A stretch of 64,000 nucleotides of DNA from Ignavibacteriota bacterium (GTDB taxonomy: Bacteria > Bacteroidota > Ignavibacteria > SZUA-365): positions 124,001 through 188,000 of the forward strand of contig JACRFB010000040.1 of NCBI GenBank assembly GCA_016218045.1, written 5' to 3'. Made by a program: the position numbers and the translations under genes. Below are positions 1-7,501 of the stretch, piece after piece. How positions within the stretch are numbered: the stretch's first letter is position 1; every line of letters starts with the position of its first letter. The notes below the pieces were generated by a model, which made no database searches, was not told where the DNA came from, and saw only the letters and a program-made list of their open reading frames with translations.

Positions 1-480
1 GAGGAAATCCTCCGCAAGGAGAAGGAACTCGAGGCGAACATCATCAAGCCGGCCGAGGCGCGCAGGGCGCAGATACAGTCCGAGGCCGAGGCCGAGAGCT
101 TCCGCGTGGGCAAGGAATCCGAAGCACGCGCATCCGCGCGGGCGCGCGAGAATGCCGTCGAGGCCGAACGTATCAAACTGCTGGGCGCCAGCGAAGCCGA
201 CGCGATGAAGGAAAAGGCGAAGGCCTACGAGCAGTACAACCAGGCCGCCATGTACCAGATGATCGTCGACATTCTTCCCGAACTGACAAAGAACGTGGCC
301 GAACCGCTTTCGCGCATCGACAAGATCACCCTTATCGGCGGCAGCGACGGCAAGCTCGGCACGTCGCAGATCACCGGACAGATCGCCGATGTGTTGTCGC
401 AGGTTCCCGAAGTTGTCAAATCGCTCACCGGAGTCGACCTCGCCAAATATCTGCGCGAGAAACTCGGCGGAGAGGCCTGA
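1..480 (+). CDS. Flotillin / SPFH-domain protein, C-terminal part (cut by window edge)
   Basis: The reading frame is open from base 1 and ends at a TGA; the N-terminal SPFH domain lies outside the window. The visible 159 residues begin with a long Ala/Glu/Arg-rich heptad-like stretch (EEILRKEKELEANI, then AEARRAQIQSEAEAE), typical of the flotillin coiled coil. A conserved-looking tail follows with MYQMIVDILPELTKNVAEPL and IDKITLIGG, as in flotillins such as FloT/YuaG. Flotillins form membrane-associated oligomers in lipid microdomains. Function here is inferred from the family. The next gene starts 105 bases downstream. Confidence 0.85.
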   Translation, partial: EEILRKEKELEANIIKPAEARRAQIQSEAEAESFRVGKESEARASARARENAVEAERIKLLGASEADAMKEKAKAYEQYNQAAMYQMIVDILPELTKNVAEPLSRIDKITLIGGSDGKLGTSQITGQIADVLSQVPEVVKSLTGVDLAKYLREKLGGEA

Positions 481-497
481 TTACACGGAGTGCCCAA

Positions 498-525
498 CTC
501 CTGTCTCCTTCCTCCTTACTCCTGA
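498..525 (+). repeat. Four pyrimidine-rich heptamers (CTCCTNN)
   Basis: Four 7-base units in register, all beginning CTCCT (CTCCTGT, CTCCTTC, CTCCTTA, CTCCTGA). They lie in the spacer between the flotillin stop and the aminotransferase fusion start. This belongs to the set of short tandem arrays described for other spacers in this window. Confidence 0.7.
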
Positions 526-585
526 CGCAGCTTTCACCCAACTACTGCACTATCACTCCATCGACTACTTTCCCGGAAGCAACCC

Positions 586-2922
586 GTGACCGCAGATAGA
601 ATCAACCTCATCGGAACCTCCCCCACCCTGAAGGTGGACGCCAAGGCCAAGGCCATGCGCGAGGAGGGAATCGACGTCGTGAACCTGAGCGTGGGCGAGC
701 CGGACTTCCCGACACCGCGCCACATCAGTGATGCGGCGAAGAAGGCCATCGACGAGAATTTCACCAAGTACACCGCGAGCGAAGGCATACTGCCCCTGCG
801 CAAGGCCATCGCGCAGCAGGTGAAGGACGAGTGCGGACTCGAGTACGAACCGTCGCAGATCATCGTCTCGAACGGCGCAAAACATTCGCTCTACAACGCG
901 ATGATGGCGCTCGTGAACGACGGCGACGAGGTGATCATTCCCGCGCCGTACTGGGTCTCGTATCCCGAGATGGTGAAACTCGCAAACGGCACGCCGGTCA
1001 TACTCAAGACGCGCGAGGAGGACGGCTTCCGCCTGAATCCCGACGCGCTGCGCGACACCATCACCGCGCGCACGCGCGCCGTGTTCCTCAACAACCCGTC
1101 GAATCCGACGGGCGGCGGCTACACGCGCGAGGAACTCGAGGCCATCGCCGATGTGATCGTGTCGGAAGACATCTACGTCATCGCCGATGAGATCTACGGC
1201 AAGCTGATGTACGACTCGCTCAAGTTCACACGCTTCGCGACACTCGGACCCGAGGTGAAAAAACGCACCATCACCATCGACGGCGTCTCGAAGGCCTATG
1301 CCATGACCGGCTGGCGCATCGGCTGGGCGGCGGGACCGAAGGACGTCATCGCGGCGATGGCGAAGGTACAGAGCCACGCCACGTCGAATCCAAGCTCCAT
1401 TTCGCAGCGCGCCGCGCTCGAGGCGTACAAGGGTCCGCAATACGAAATCTCGAAGATGGCGGCCGAGTTCGAAAAACGCCGCAACTACGTCGTGTACAAA
1501 CTGCAGAGCATCCCCGGCGTGTCGTGCCCGATGCCGCGCGGCGCCTTCTATGCGTTCCCGAACGTGTCGTCGTACTACGAAAAGGAATTCGAGGGCGTGC
1601 CGATACGCAACAGCTACGGCATGGCGTACTACCTGCTCAAACACGCGCACGTGGCGATCATCGCGGGCGAGGCGTTCGGTTCGGACGAGTTCATCCGCAT
1701 CAGCTACGCGACCTCGATGCAGAATCTCGAGAAAGGCCTCGCGCGCATCACCGATGCCCTCGCAAAACTGAAACCCGCGCCAAAACGCAAGCTCATCCGT
1801 CTCGCCAATACCGAAACCGTCGTGAAACACGAGGCACCGGTGGATGCGAAGGTGACGATCGAACGGCGCGATGCGCTGGTGGCCGAAGCCGAGGCGCATC
1901 TCCACTATTCGAGTTACCACGAGTGGAACGCGAACATCAACGGCATGATCGTGCAGCTCCGCACGAATGTCGCCCACTTGTACGACTTCTGGATGGAGAA
2001 CTGGTATCCAGCGCAGCTCGAATCCGACATCGAACCGCACGGAATCATCTACGCCGTCGACGGTGTGACCGGACGCGAGCCGCACGCCTTCTATAATTCC
2101 GACACAAAGACGGGCCTGCTCTTCAACTGCGACCATTACGGCTCGCTACGCTCGCTCGCGCTCGGCCTCACGACCGACGTGGCCGAACGGCTCTTCGACG
2201 TGCACGGTGTGCGCTGTATGTCGCTCGACATCAACGGCGCCGGCGCGCTGTTCATCGGACCCTCGGGCACAAAAAAGACCGAGCTGGTGTGGCGCATCCT
2301 TTCCGAGGAACCCGCCGCGGCACTACACGGCACCGACTACGTGTTCCTGCGTCACGGCGGCGGCATTGCGGCCGCCGACAATCCCGAGCGCAAGCTCTAC
2401 ATCCCGACCAACACCACGGCCGCGTACGAACCACTCGCGCGTCTCTTCGACAAGAGCAAGTGCGAGAACGTGACGATGAAGCCCGAGGATTGCCGGAACG
2501 AAACACACAAGCTGACGGATTCGTGTCCGCTCAACAGCGGCGCGCCGTACAGCTACGACTGCGCAAAAAAGAGCCACGCGATGCTCGATCCGTACTGGAT
2601 CGGCGGCATGAACCGCCATGTGAAACGCATCGACACGCGGTTTGTCTTCATCCTCCGCAACGATCCCGTAACAACGGCCGCGCAGAAGCTCGACGCCGAA
2701 GACGCGATGCACATCATCGAAAACGGTTATCCCGCAGGCGCCTCGGGCGGCAAGCAGGAGCCCTTCTACAACCCGCATCTGCTCTCCGCGGGCAGCGAAC
2801 GCAGCGAACTGCAGAAACGCTCCTTCAACAAGCTTTTCCGCGCGGCCGACGTGTGGCAGCTCAATGTCGGCTCGAGCACACTTACGGAACTGACACGCAA
2901 AGTGCTCGACCTTGTAAAGTAG
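586..2922 (+). CDS. Class I/II aminotransferase fused to an HPrK/PEPCK-like P-loop domain
   Basis: 778 residues from a GTG start with GGAAG about 10 bases upstream. Residues 1 to about 395 are a complete PLP aminotransferase of the aspartate aminotransferase type: LSVGEPDFPTP, NNPSNPTGG, ADEIYG, and SKAYAMTGWRIGW with the likely PLP lysine K236. After a short Pro/Lys linker, about 380 more residues form a second domain. Its motif MSLDINGAGALFIGPSGTKK (from about 545) resembles the start of the HPr kinase/PEPCK nucleotide-binding fold. The P-loop is unusual: GPSGTKKT (558-565) has Lys where the second Gly of GxxxxGK[ST] is expected. The next gene is itself PEPCK-like, so a joint role around oxaloacetate/aspartate/PEP is a reasonable inference. 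What the second domain phosphorylates or binds is unknown. No frame break was seen at the junction. Confidence 0.85.
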   Translation: MTADRINLIGTSPTLKVDAKAKAMREEGIDVVNLSVGEPDFPTPRHISDAAKKAIDENFTKYTASEGILPLRKAIAQQVKDECGLEYEPSQIIVSNGAKHSLYNAMMALVNDGDEVIIPAPYWVSYPEMVKLANGTPVILKTREEDGFRLNPDALRDTITARTRAVFLNNPSNPTGGGYTREELEAIADVIVSEDIYVIADEIYGKLMYDSLKFTRFATLGPEVKKRTITIDGVSKAYAMTGWRIGWAAGPKDVIAAMAKVQSHATSNPSSISQRAALEAYKGPQYEISKMAAEFEKRRNYVVYKLQSIPGVSCPMPRGAFYAFPNVSSYYEKEFEGVPIRNSYGMAYYLLKHAHVAIIAGEAFGSDEFIRISYATSMQNLEKGLARITDALAKLKPAPKRKLIRLANTETVVKHEAPVDAKVTIERRDALVAEAEAHLHYSSYHEWNANINGMIVQLRTNVAHLYDFWMENWYPAQLESDIEPHGIIYAVDGVTGREPHAFYNSDTKTGLLFNCDHYGSLRSLALGLTTDVAERLFDVHGVRCMSLDINGAGALFIGPSGTKKTELVWRILSEEPAAALHGTDYVFLRHGGGIAAADNPERKLYIPTNTTAAYEPLARLFDKSKCENVTMKPEDCRNETHKLTDSCPLNSGAPYSYDCAKKSHAMLDPYWIGGMNRHVKRIDTRFVFILRNDPVTTAAQKLDAEDAMHIIENGYPAGASGGKQEPFYNPHLLSAGSERSELQKRSFNKLFRAADVWQLNVGSSTLTELTRKVLDLVK

Positions 2923-2957
2923 AATGGGGTGAATGGGGTACATGGAGTACATGCACA
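2922..2957 (+). repeat. 9-base purine-rich repeat directly after a stop codon
   Basis: GAATGGGGT occurs twice in register, followed by the variants ACATGGAGT and ACATGCACA. The first unit begins on the last base of the TAG stop of the upstream gene. Confidence 0.65.
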
Positions 2958-2987
2958 CTGCATTAGATAGCATGATTCACCTCCGAA

Positions 2988-3043
2988 CTCCCAGCTCCTA
3001 GCTCCTAGCTCCCAGCTCCTCGATCCTAACTCCCAGCTCCTCT
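2988..3043 (+). repeat. Eight pyrimidine-rich heptamers (CTCCYAG type)
   Basis: Eight 7-base units in perfect register: CTCCCAG three times, CTCCTAG twice, plus CTCCTCG, ATCCTAA and CTCCTCT. The array ends 26 bases before the ATG of the PEPCK-like gene, so it would form the untranslated leader of that mRNA if the two genes are cotranscribed. Confidence 0.8.
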
Positions 3044-3069
3044 TCCACCGTCCACAAGCTCTGAATACA

Positions 3070-4920
3070 ATGGCCAAAGACATCTTTGACGTTCCGTACT
3101 ACGACAAGTTCTACGAAGAACTTCAGGACGCCCTCAAAGGTCCGAACATCCGCGAGGTCGACATCAAGTGGCTCGAGCCGCGGGCGCGGGAGTTTGCGCA
3201 GAAGACGGCGAACGGGTCACACGTGTGGCACTCGGTGCAGAGTTCGCGCCTGGCCGGCAAGACGGTGTATCTCGGGACGGAGCGTGTGCGCCTGCCCATC
3301 ACCACGCCCGAGCAGGACAAGATCATCAAGAACGCGCCGGAGGAATTGAAGAAGGTGCTCGTGTGGCTGCGCACGCTTCCCTTCGTGAAACTGACGCGGC
3401 AGATGGGCGACAATCCCGATTTCAATCCGACCTGCACGATCTACACCTGCGTGAAGGATCCGCGCAACATCCGTCTGCCGTACATGTGGGGCAGTCTGCT
3501 CTTTGATCCCGCGGGACGTCCGGGACCGAACATCACGATGATCCACATCCCCGAGGAGCACACTTCGCGGCAGCAGATCCTCACGATGCCCGAGTACAAC
3601 CTGAACATCTGCCTCGGCTCCGACTATCTCGGCGAGGAGAAAAAGGGCTTCCTGCGCCAGGCCATGTGGCTGGCGGACGAGAAGGGCATGCTCGGTCTGC
3701 ACGCGGGTTCGAAGGTGGTGGTTGCACGCGACGCGCGCACGAACGAACTCAAGAAGTACGGCGTGATCCTCTTCGGCATGACGGCGACGGGCAAGAGCAC
3801 GTGGAGCTGCCATCAGCTCGGCATGGATCACAAGCGCGGCGAGATGACGTACGTGTCGCAGGACGACATCTGCTTCCTGAAGGACGACGGATCGGCCTAT
3901 GGCAGCGAGGCGAACTACTATGTGAAGACCGACATCGTGAAGGACCAGCAGGAGGCGATGTGGCACTCGCTGGTCGACAAGAGCGCGCTGTTGGAAAACG
4001 TGATGGTGACAGCCGACGGAGCCATACAGTGGCTCGACGAATCGATGTGCGGCAACGGCCGCGCCGTCATCCGCAAGGACAAGCTGGCGGTGGAACGCGA
4101 CGGCAAACTGCTGTCGATCATGGCGAAGACCATCAACCTCCCGCCGCTCGACGAAACCGACGGGCTCATCTTCGCCTTCATCACGCGCCGCAACACCATC
4201 ATGCCCTTCGCGCAGAAGCTCACACCCGAGCAGGGCGCGCTGGCCTATCTGTTCGGCGAGAGCACGCTGAGTTTCGCCGCGAATCCGCTGAAGGCAGGCG
4301 AGTCCGTGCGCATCGTCGGCACCGACGACTTCATCATCGGCAGCCGCGCGCGCAAGGTGAACCGCTTCTACGACATCGCGATGAAACTCTCGACGCGCTA
4401 CCCCGGCAAGGTGCACTTCATGATCTACAACACCGGTGGCATGGGTGAGATCATCGAGACGCACGAGGAGAACGGCAAGACCGTCAAGAAACTCATCCGC
4501 AAGACCGACCGTGTGCCTCTCGATTTGATGGCGGCCATACAGCGCGGCGACCTGCGTGGCACGAACAAGTACGAGAAGGGTCTGCTCGGCACGCTCGAGA
4601 TCGTGGAAGCCGACGGGCGTTCGCTCGACGAGTGGAATCCGCGCAAGCTCTACACGCCCGAGCAGCTCGACTATTATGTGAAGGATCTGATCCAGGGCCG
4701 CCGCGCCTTCCTCGAGGAAGTGGCGCGCGAAGGTCTGCGTCCCGAAATCATCGCCGCCGCCGAGCGCGGCTTCCGCGCCATGGGCGAGAAGAAGGCGCCC
4801 TCCGTCGCTGTCGGCGCCGGCTTCTCCACCGCGCCCGCGCCCGCCGATCCGCGCATCATCGTAAAATCCGACGAGCCCGTCGCGCGTCCCCGCAAGCCGG
4901 GCGTGTGGCGCTGGCGTTAG
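3070..4920 (+). CDS. Divergent phosphoenolpyruvate carboxykinase (ATP-type family)
   Basis: 616 residues. The P-loop GMTATGKS (236-243) corresponds to the PEPCK kinase-1a motif. VSQDDICF and the following EANYYVKTD match the kinase-2 region (classically DD then GGCYAK). FITRRNTIMPFAQKLTPEQG followed by YLFGES resembles the family's LTPEQ...Y.F.SG.T segment. Classical ATP-PEPCK is about 530-540 residues, so this is longer and clearly divergent. The family interconverts oxaloacetate and PEP with ATP, at the entry to gluconeogenesis. The C-terminus is a Pro/Ala-rich tail. It follows the aminotransferase fusion on the same strand after a 147-base spacer filled with short repeats. PEPCK superfamily membership is well supported; substrate specificity is less certain. 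Confidence 0.8.
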   Translation: MAKDIFDVPYYDKFYEELQDALKGPNIREVDIKWLEPRAREFAQKTANGSHVWHSVQSSRLAGKTVYLGTERVRLPITTPEQDKIIKNAPEELKKVLVWLRTLPFVKLTRQMGDNPDFNPTCTIYTCVKDPRNIRLPYMWGSLLFDPAGRPGPNITMIHIPEEHTSRQQILTMPEYNLNICLGSDYLGEEKKGFLRQAMWLADEKGMLGLHAGSKVVVARDARTNELKKYGVILFGMTATGKSTWSCHQLGMDHKRGEMTYVSQDDICFLKDDGSAYGSEANYYVKTDIVKDQQEAMWHSLVDKSALLENVMVTADGAIQWLDESMCGNGRAVIRKDKLAVERDGKLLSIMAKTINLPPLDETDGLIFAFITRRNTIMPFAQKLTPEQGALAYLFGESTLSFAANPLKAGESVRIVGTDDFIIGSRARKVNRFYDIAMKLSTRYPGKVHFMIYNTGGMGEIIETHEENGKTVKKLIRKTDRVPLDLMAAIQRGDLRGTNKYEKGLLGTLEIVEADGRSLDEWNPRKLYTPEQLDYYVKDLIQGRRAFLEEVAREGLRPEIIAAAERGFRAMGEKKAPSVAVGAGFSTAPAPADPRIIVKSDEPVARPRKPGVWRWR

Positions 4921-4977
4921 ACAACTCCGTGTGAGTTGCAGCGCGGAATGACCCGCTGCAAGCTGACAGTGCCGCAC

Positions 4978-5065
4978 GTAGCAAAGTGGCCAGGTGGAAA
5001 GTACAGTCTGACCGAGTAGGTTGCAGCCTCTCTCTACCAAGCAACGTAGCAATGTGGAAGGTTCA
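4978..5065 (+). repeat. 8-base GTAGCAA/GTGGAAG-type repeats in spacer
   Basis: Two short clusters of purine-rich octamers lie between the PEPCK-like gene and ybaK. The first reads GTAGCAAA, GTGGCCAG, GTGGAAAG from 4978. The second reads GTAGCAAT, GTGGAAGG from 5046. The same unit family recurs near 33.5 and 35.6 kb. Confidence 0.6.
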
Positions 5066-5073
5066 ATCTCTCT

Positions 5074-5541
5074 GTGACAAAAACGAACGCGCTTAGAATC
5101 CTCGACGCGCACGGTGTTGCCTACGACGCCGTCGAGTACGACGTCGACGAAGACGCGCTCGACGCGGTTTCCGTCGCCGTGAAAATCGGCGCCGAACCCG
5201 AGAGTGTGTTCAAGACGCTTGTGGCACGGGGCGACAAGACGGGGCTGTGTGTGTTCGTGATTCCGGGACCCTTCGAGCTGAACCTGAAAAAGGCCGCAGC
5301 GGCCAGCGGCAACAAGAGCGTGGAGCTGATACACCTGCGTGAACTCACACCACTCACGGGCTACGTGCGCGGCGGCTGTTCACCCATCGGCATGAAGAAG
5401 CAGTACCCCACGTGGATCGACGAGACCGCGCAGCTTTTCGATCGCATCTACGCCAGCGCCGGCCAGCGCGGCTTGCAGATGTTTCTCGCCCCCGCGGATC
5501 TGCTCGGTGTTGTCGGCGCGGAGTGGGCGGATTTGTGTTAA
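5074..5541 (+). CDS. ybaK: Cys-tRNA(Pro)/Cys-tRNA(Cys) deacylase, YbaK/EbsC family
   Basis: 155 residues from a GTG start, the normal length for the family. The N-terminus (TNALRILDAHGVAYDAVEY), the central VFKTLVARGD and GLCVFVIPG segments, LNLKKAAAASGNKSVELI, and the GYVRGGCSPIGMKK block are hallmark YbaK sequences, including the conserved lysine and GxxSPxG region. YbaK proteins hydrolyse mischarged Cys-tRNA(Pro) in trans. The assignment is from sequence pattern. A hairpin with a T-run lies about 100 bases downstream. Confidence 0.92.
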   Translation: MTKTNALRILDAHGVAYDAVEYDVDEDALDAVSVAVKIGAEPESVFKTLVARGDKTGLCVFVIPGPFELNLKKAAAASGNKSVELIHLRELTPLTGYVRGGCSPIGMKKQYPTWIDETAQLFDRIYASAGQRGLQMFLAPADLLGVVGAEWADLC

Positions 5542-5604
5542 CGCTGCATGTGGATTGCGCTGGGTATGTGTGATCTGCGCCGGTGGGGAAACGGGTCCCA
5601 ACGA

Positions 5605-5618
5605 GGGACGGCCGTCCC
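5605..5618. repeat. 14-base perfect palindrome GGGACGGCCGTCCC
   Basis: Perfect palindrome in the ybaK downstream spacer. The core GGACGGCCGTC recurs near 15179. It may be a protein-binding site or part of a dispersed element. Confidence 0.5.
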
Positions 5619-5637
5619 GGTCGTCCGATCACGCGCG

Positions 5638-5665
5638 GGCGGCGTGGCCGCCTCTACGTTTTTTT
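5638..5665 (+). terminator. Likely rho-independent terminator after ybaK
   Basis: GGCGGC, loop GTG, GCCGCC, then a short spacer and seven T residues (5659-5665). It lies about 100 bases after the ybaK stop and before the next gene. The six-bases-plus gap before the T-run makes it imperfect. Confidence 0.5.
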
Positions 5666-5717
5666 GTCAGGATCGACGCGTCTCAGGTGTCGAAGGGGTA
5701 TACGACAAGGATCGAGC

Positions 5718-7397
5718 ATGTACCTCCACGTTCTGACGCGACGGATTGGCCGCGCCCTCGTCGGTCTCGGTTTCCCTGGCAGGGAGTATCACACGGATCA
5801 CGACGATCACGCAGGTCGGCGATGTCTCATCGTGGTCCTCCTCGTCGCCACGCTTCCTCTTTTCGCATGTCTGGCGCAACACTCCCCGGCGCGACAGGGT
5901 ACCGACACGCCCTGTCCCTGCGATACCGCGTCGATGATACCCTCCGTACATGCGATCTTCTGCATGTGCCTGGAGGCGCCGCGCGAGATCATTGCCGATT
6001 ACGAGCAGCTCCGCTACCGCCCGATGCCTTTCCCTCTGCGCTGCATGGTGCGGAACAGAGCCGCATCGAGCAGCGATTCCGTGTTTCTGGAACTTGAAAT
6101 CCACGCACGCTCCGGCGTTTCCAACGACCTGGTGTTGCACCCTTCGTCAGGACCGGGCGGGAAACGCAGGAGTCCGACACACGCAGCCCTTCGTGGGGGC
6201 GAAGCCGATACGATAACGTGGATGCTCTGGCATCCGATCGCGCTGGTGGCACACGAGTACACTCTCCTCGTTCGCGTGTGGTCGAAGGGCGCGGAAAGCA
6301 TCGTGGATTCCGTCGCGCTTGTCATTCCCTCCATTGAAGGCGTGGTGCTGGATCCCACGCTGACTCTTCCGGATTCGCTCCAATACCTCGAGTCCGAGGA
6401 CCGCTACACACCCAATCCGTTCACGGTCACGCTGACATGCGTGAATCGCGGAGGTGACGATGCACTCGGCGCGAGCGCGTTCCTCTCTTTGCCGAAGAAC
6501 GTCGTTCTCGCGGATACGAGCCAGCGTCTGCGCGTACAACTGCCGACGCCGCTCCATCCGTGGAGCCCCGGCGACACGGTCCCGCGCGTGTCGTGGACGC
6601 TGCGCTACGTTGATACCACCTACGCTCCATCGCCGCTCAGTGTCGCTGTTGTTGTCGGTGCCATTGCGTCGAATGGGACGCCGCTCGACAGTGTCCGTCG
6701 CAGCGCGGGCATCACCCTGCAACCACCCATCCCCCGCCTCGAGGTGGTACAGCACCTCACGTTGCCCGATTCCATTGCCGCCACACCGGACCGTCGCGCC
6801 CTCACCCCGAATCCGTTCACGGCCACCTTCGCTCTGCGCAACGCCGGGGCACGGACGTACGACGGACTATCCATCATCACACTCTCCGCGGAAACCAATG
6901 AGGGCTTGATCTTCGATGCGTCCACTCCGGCCGTGCGGTCCATTGAGCCGGGCTTTCATGCGGGCGATACCCTGCGGGTTTCATGGATCATCCAGGTCGA
7001 ACCAAGGCGCAAACGCCGCGTCGTGTGGCTCAACGTCATTGCGTATGGGAAGGACGGAACTCTCTGGCCGTTCTGTCAAAGGCTCCTCCTCATCGACGCA
7101 GTCGATACAACCACGACGGGTTTGCCGCATGAAGGAGTGCTCCCCCGCACTCCCGCGTTTGTTGTGGCGCCGCATCCTGTGACGGACGTGGCGCAAATCA
7201 CACTCTCAACGGATGCTCGCCGAGGCACACTCACACTCAGCGATCTCCTCGGACGCATCGTCGATACGCGCGCGCTGGATGCGATACACCCGGGCGCAAT
7301 CCTGCACATCGATCTCTCCGATCAGCCCCGCGGCATCTACATCGTGCACCTGCAGCACGACGGGAAAACACACACCGCGCGCATCCTCAAGCGCTGA
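5718..7397 (+). CDS. Secreted protein with C-terminal T9SS sorting domain, function unknown
   Basis: 559 residues from the ATG preceded by AAGGA at 7 bases. A hydrophobic segment (CLIVVLLVATLPLFACLAQ) begins about residue 36, after an unusually long charged N-terminus, so the signal peptide call is imperfect. The body has two similar beta-rich modules, each with a TPNPF segment (YTPNPFTVTL and LTPNPFTATF) about 135 residues apart, suggesting a duplicated Ig-like unit. The last 80 residues (VAPHPVTDVAQITLSTDARR ... GRIVDTRALD ... PRGIYIVHLQ ... ARILKR) form a type A sorting domain. The gene converges with the next one over a 32-base perfect palindrome. Confidence 0.75.
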   Translation: MYLHVLTRRIGRALVGLGFPGREYHTDHDDHAGRRCLIVVLLVATLPLFACLAQHSPARQGTDTPCPCDTASMIPSVHAIFCMCLEAPREIIADYEQLRYRPMPFPLRCMVRNRAASSSDSVFLELEIHARSGVSNDLVLHPSSGPGGKRRSPTHAALRGGEADTITWMLWHPIALVAHEYTLLVRVWSKGAESIVDSVALVIPSIEGVVLDPTLTLPDSLQYLESEDRYTPNPFTVTLTCVNRGGDDALGASAFLSLPKNVVLADTSQRLRVQLPTPLHPWSPGDTVPRVSWTLRYVDTTYAPSPLSVAVVVGAIASNGTPLDSVRRSAGITLQPPIPRLEVVQHLTLPDSIAATPDRRALTPNPFTATFALRNAGARTYDGLSIITLSAETNEGLIFDASTPAVRSIEPGFHAGDTLRVSWIIQVEPRRKRRVVWLNVIAYGKDGTLWPFCQRLLLIDAVDTTTTGLPHEGVLPRTPAFVVAPHPVTDVAQITLSTDARRGTLTLSDLLGRIVDTRALDAIHPGAILHIDLSDQPRGIYIVHLQHDGKTHTARILKR

Positions 7398-7430
7398 CGC
7401 AGCGACTGACCGTCCTTTTCATGGGAATGT

Positions 7431-7462
7431 GTGTTGCATCACGGCATGCCGTGATGCAACAC
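7431..7462. terminator. 32-base perfect palindrome between convergent genes
   Basis: GTGTTGCATCACGGCA is followed at once by its exact reverse complement, with no unpaired centre. It lies 34 bases after one stop codon and 40 bases before the stop of the opposite-strand gene. A bidirectional terminator is the simplest reading, but there is no clear T-run on either side, so a protein-binding site is also possible. Confidence 0.6.
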
Positions 7463-7501
7463 GAAGTCGGATTACCTTTGCGCCGACCGAGTACACCCGA
7501 A

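Noticed and set aside
565-2136. 523-residue minus-strand frame under the aminotransferase
   Set aside because: Antisense of a well-supported enzyme; composition is the mirror of its codons.
3217-5334. Long minus-strand reading frame of 705 residues across the PEPCK-like gene
   Set aside because: Arg/His/Val-rich antisense frame typical of GC-rich coding DNA; the plus-strand genes have clear family motifs.
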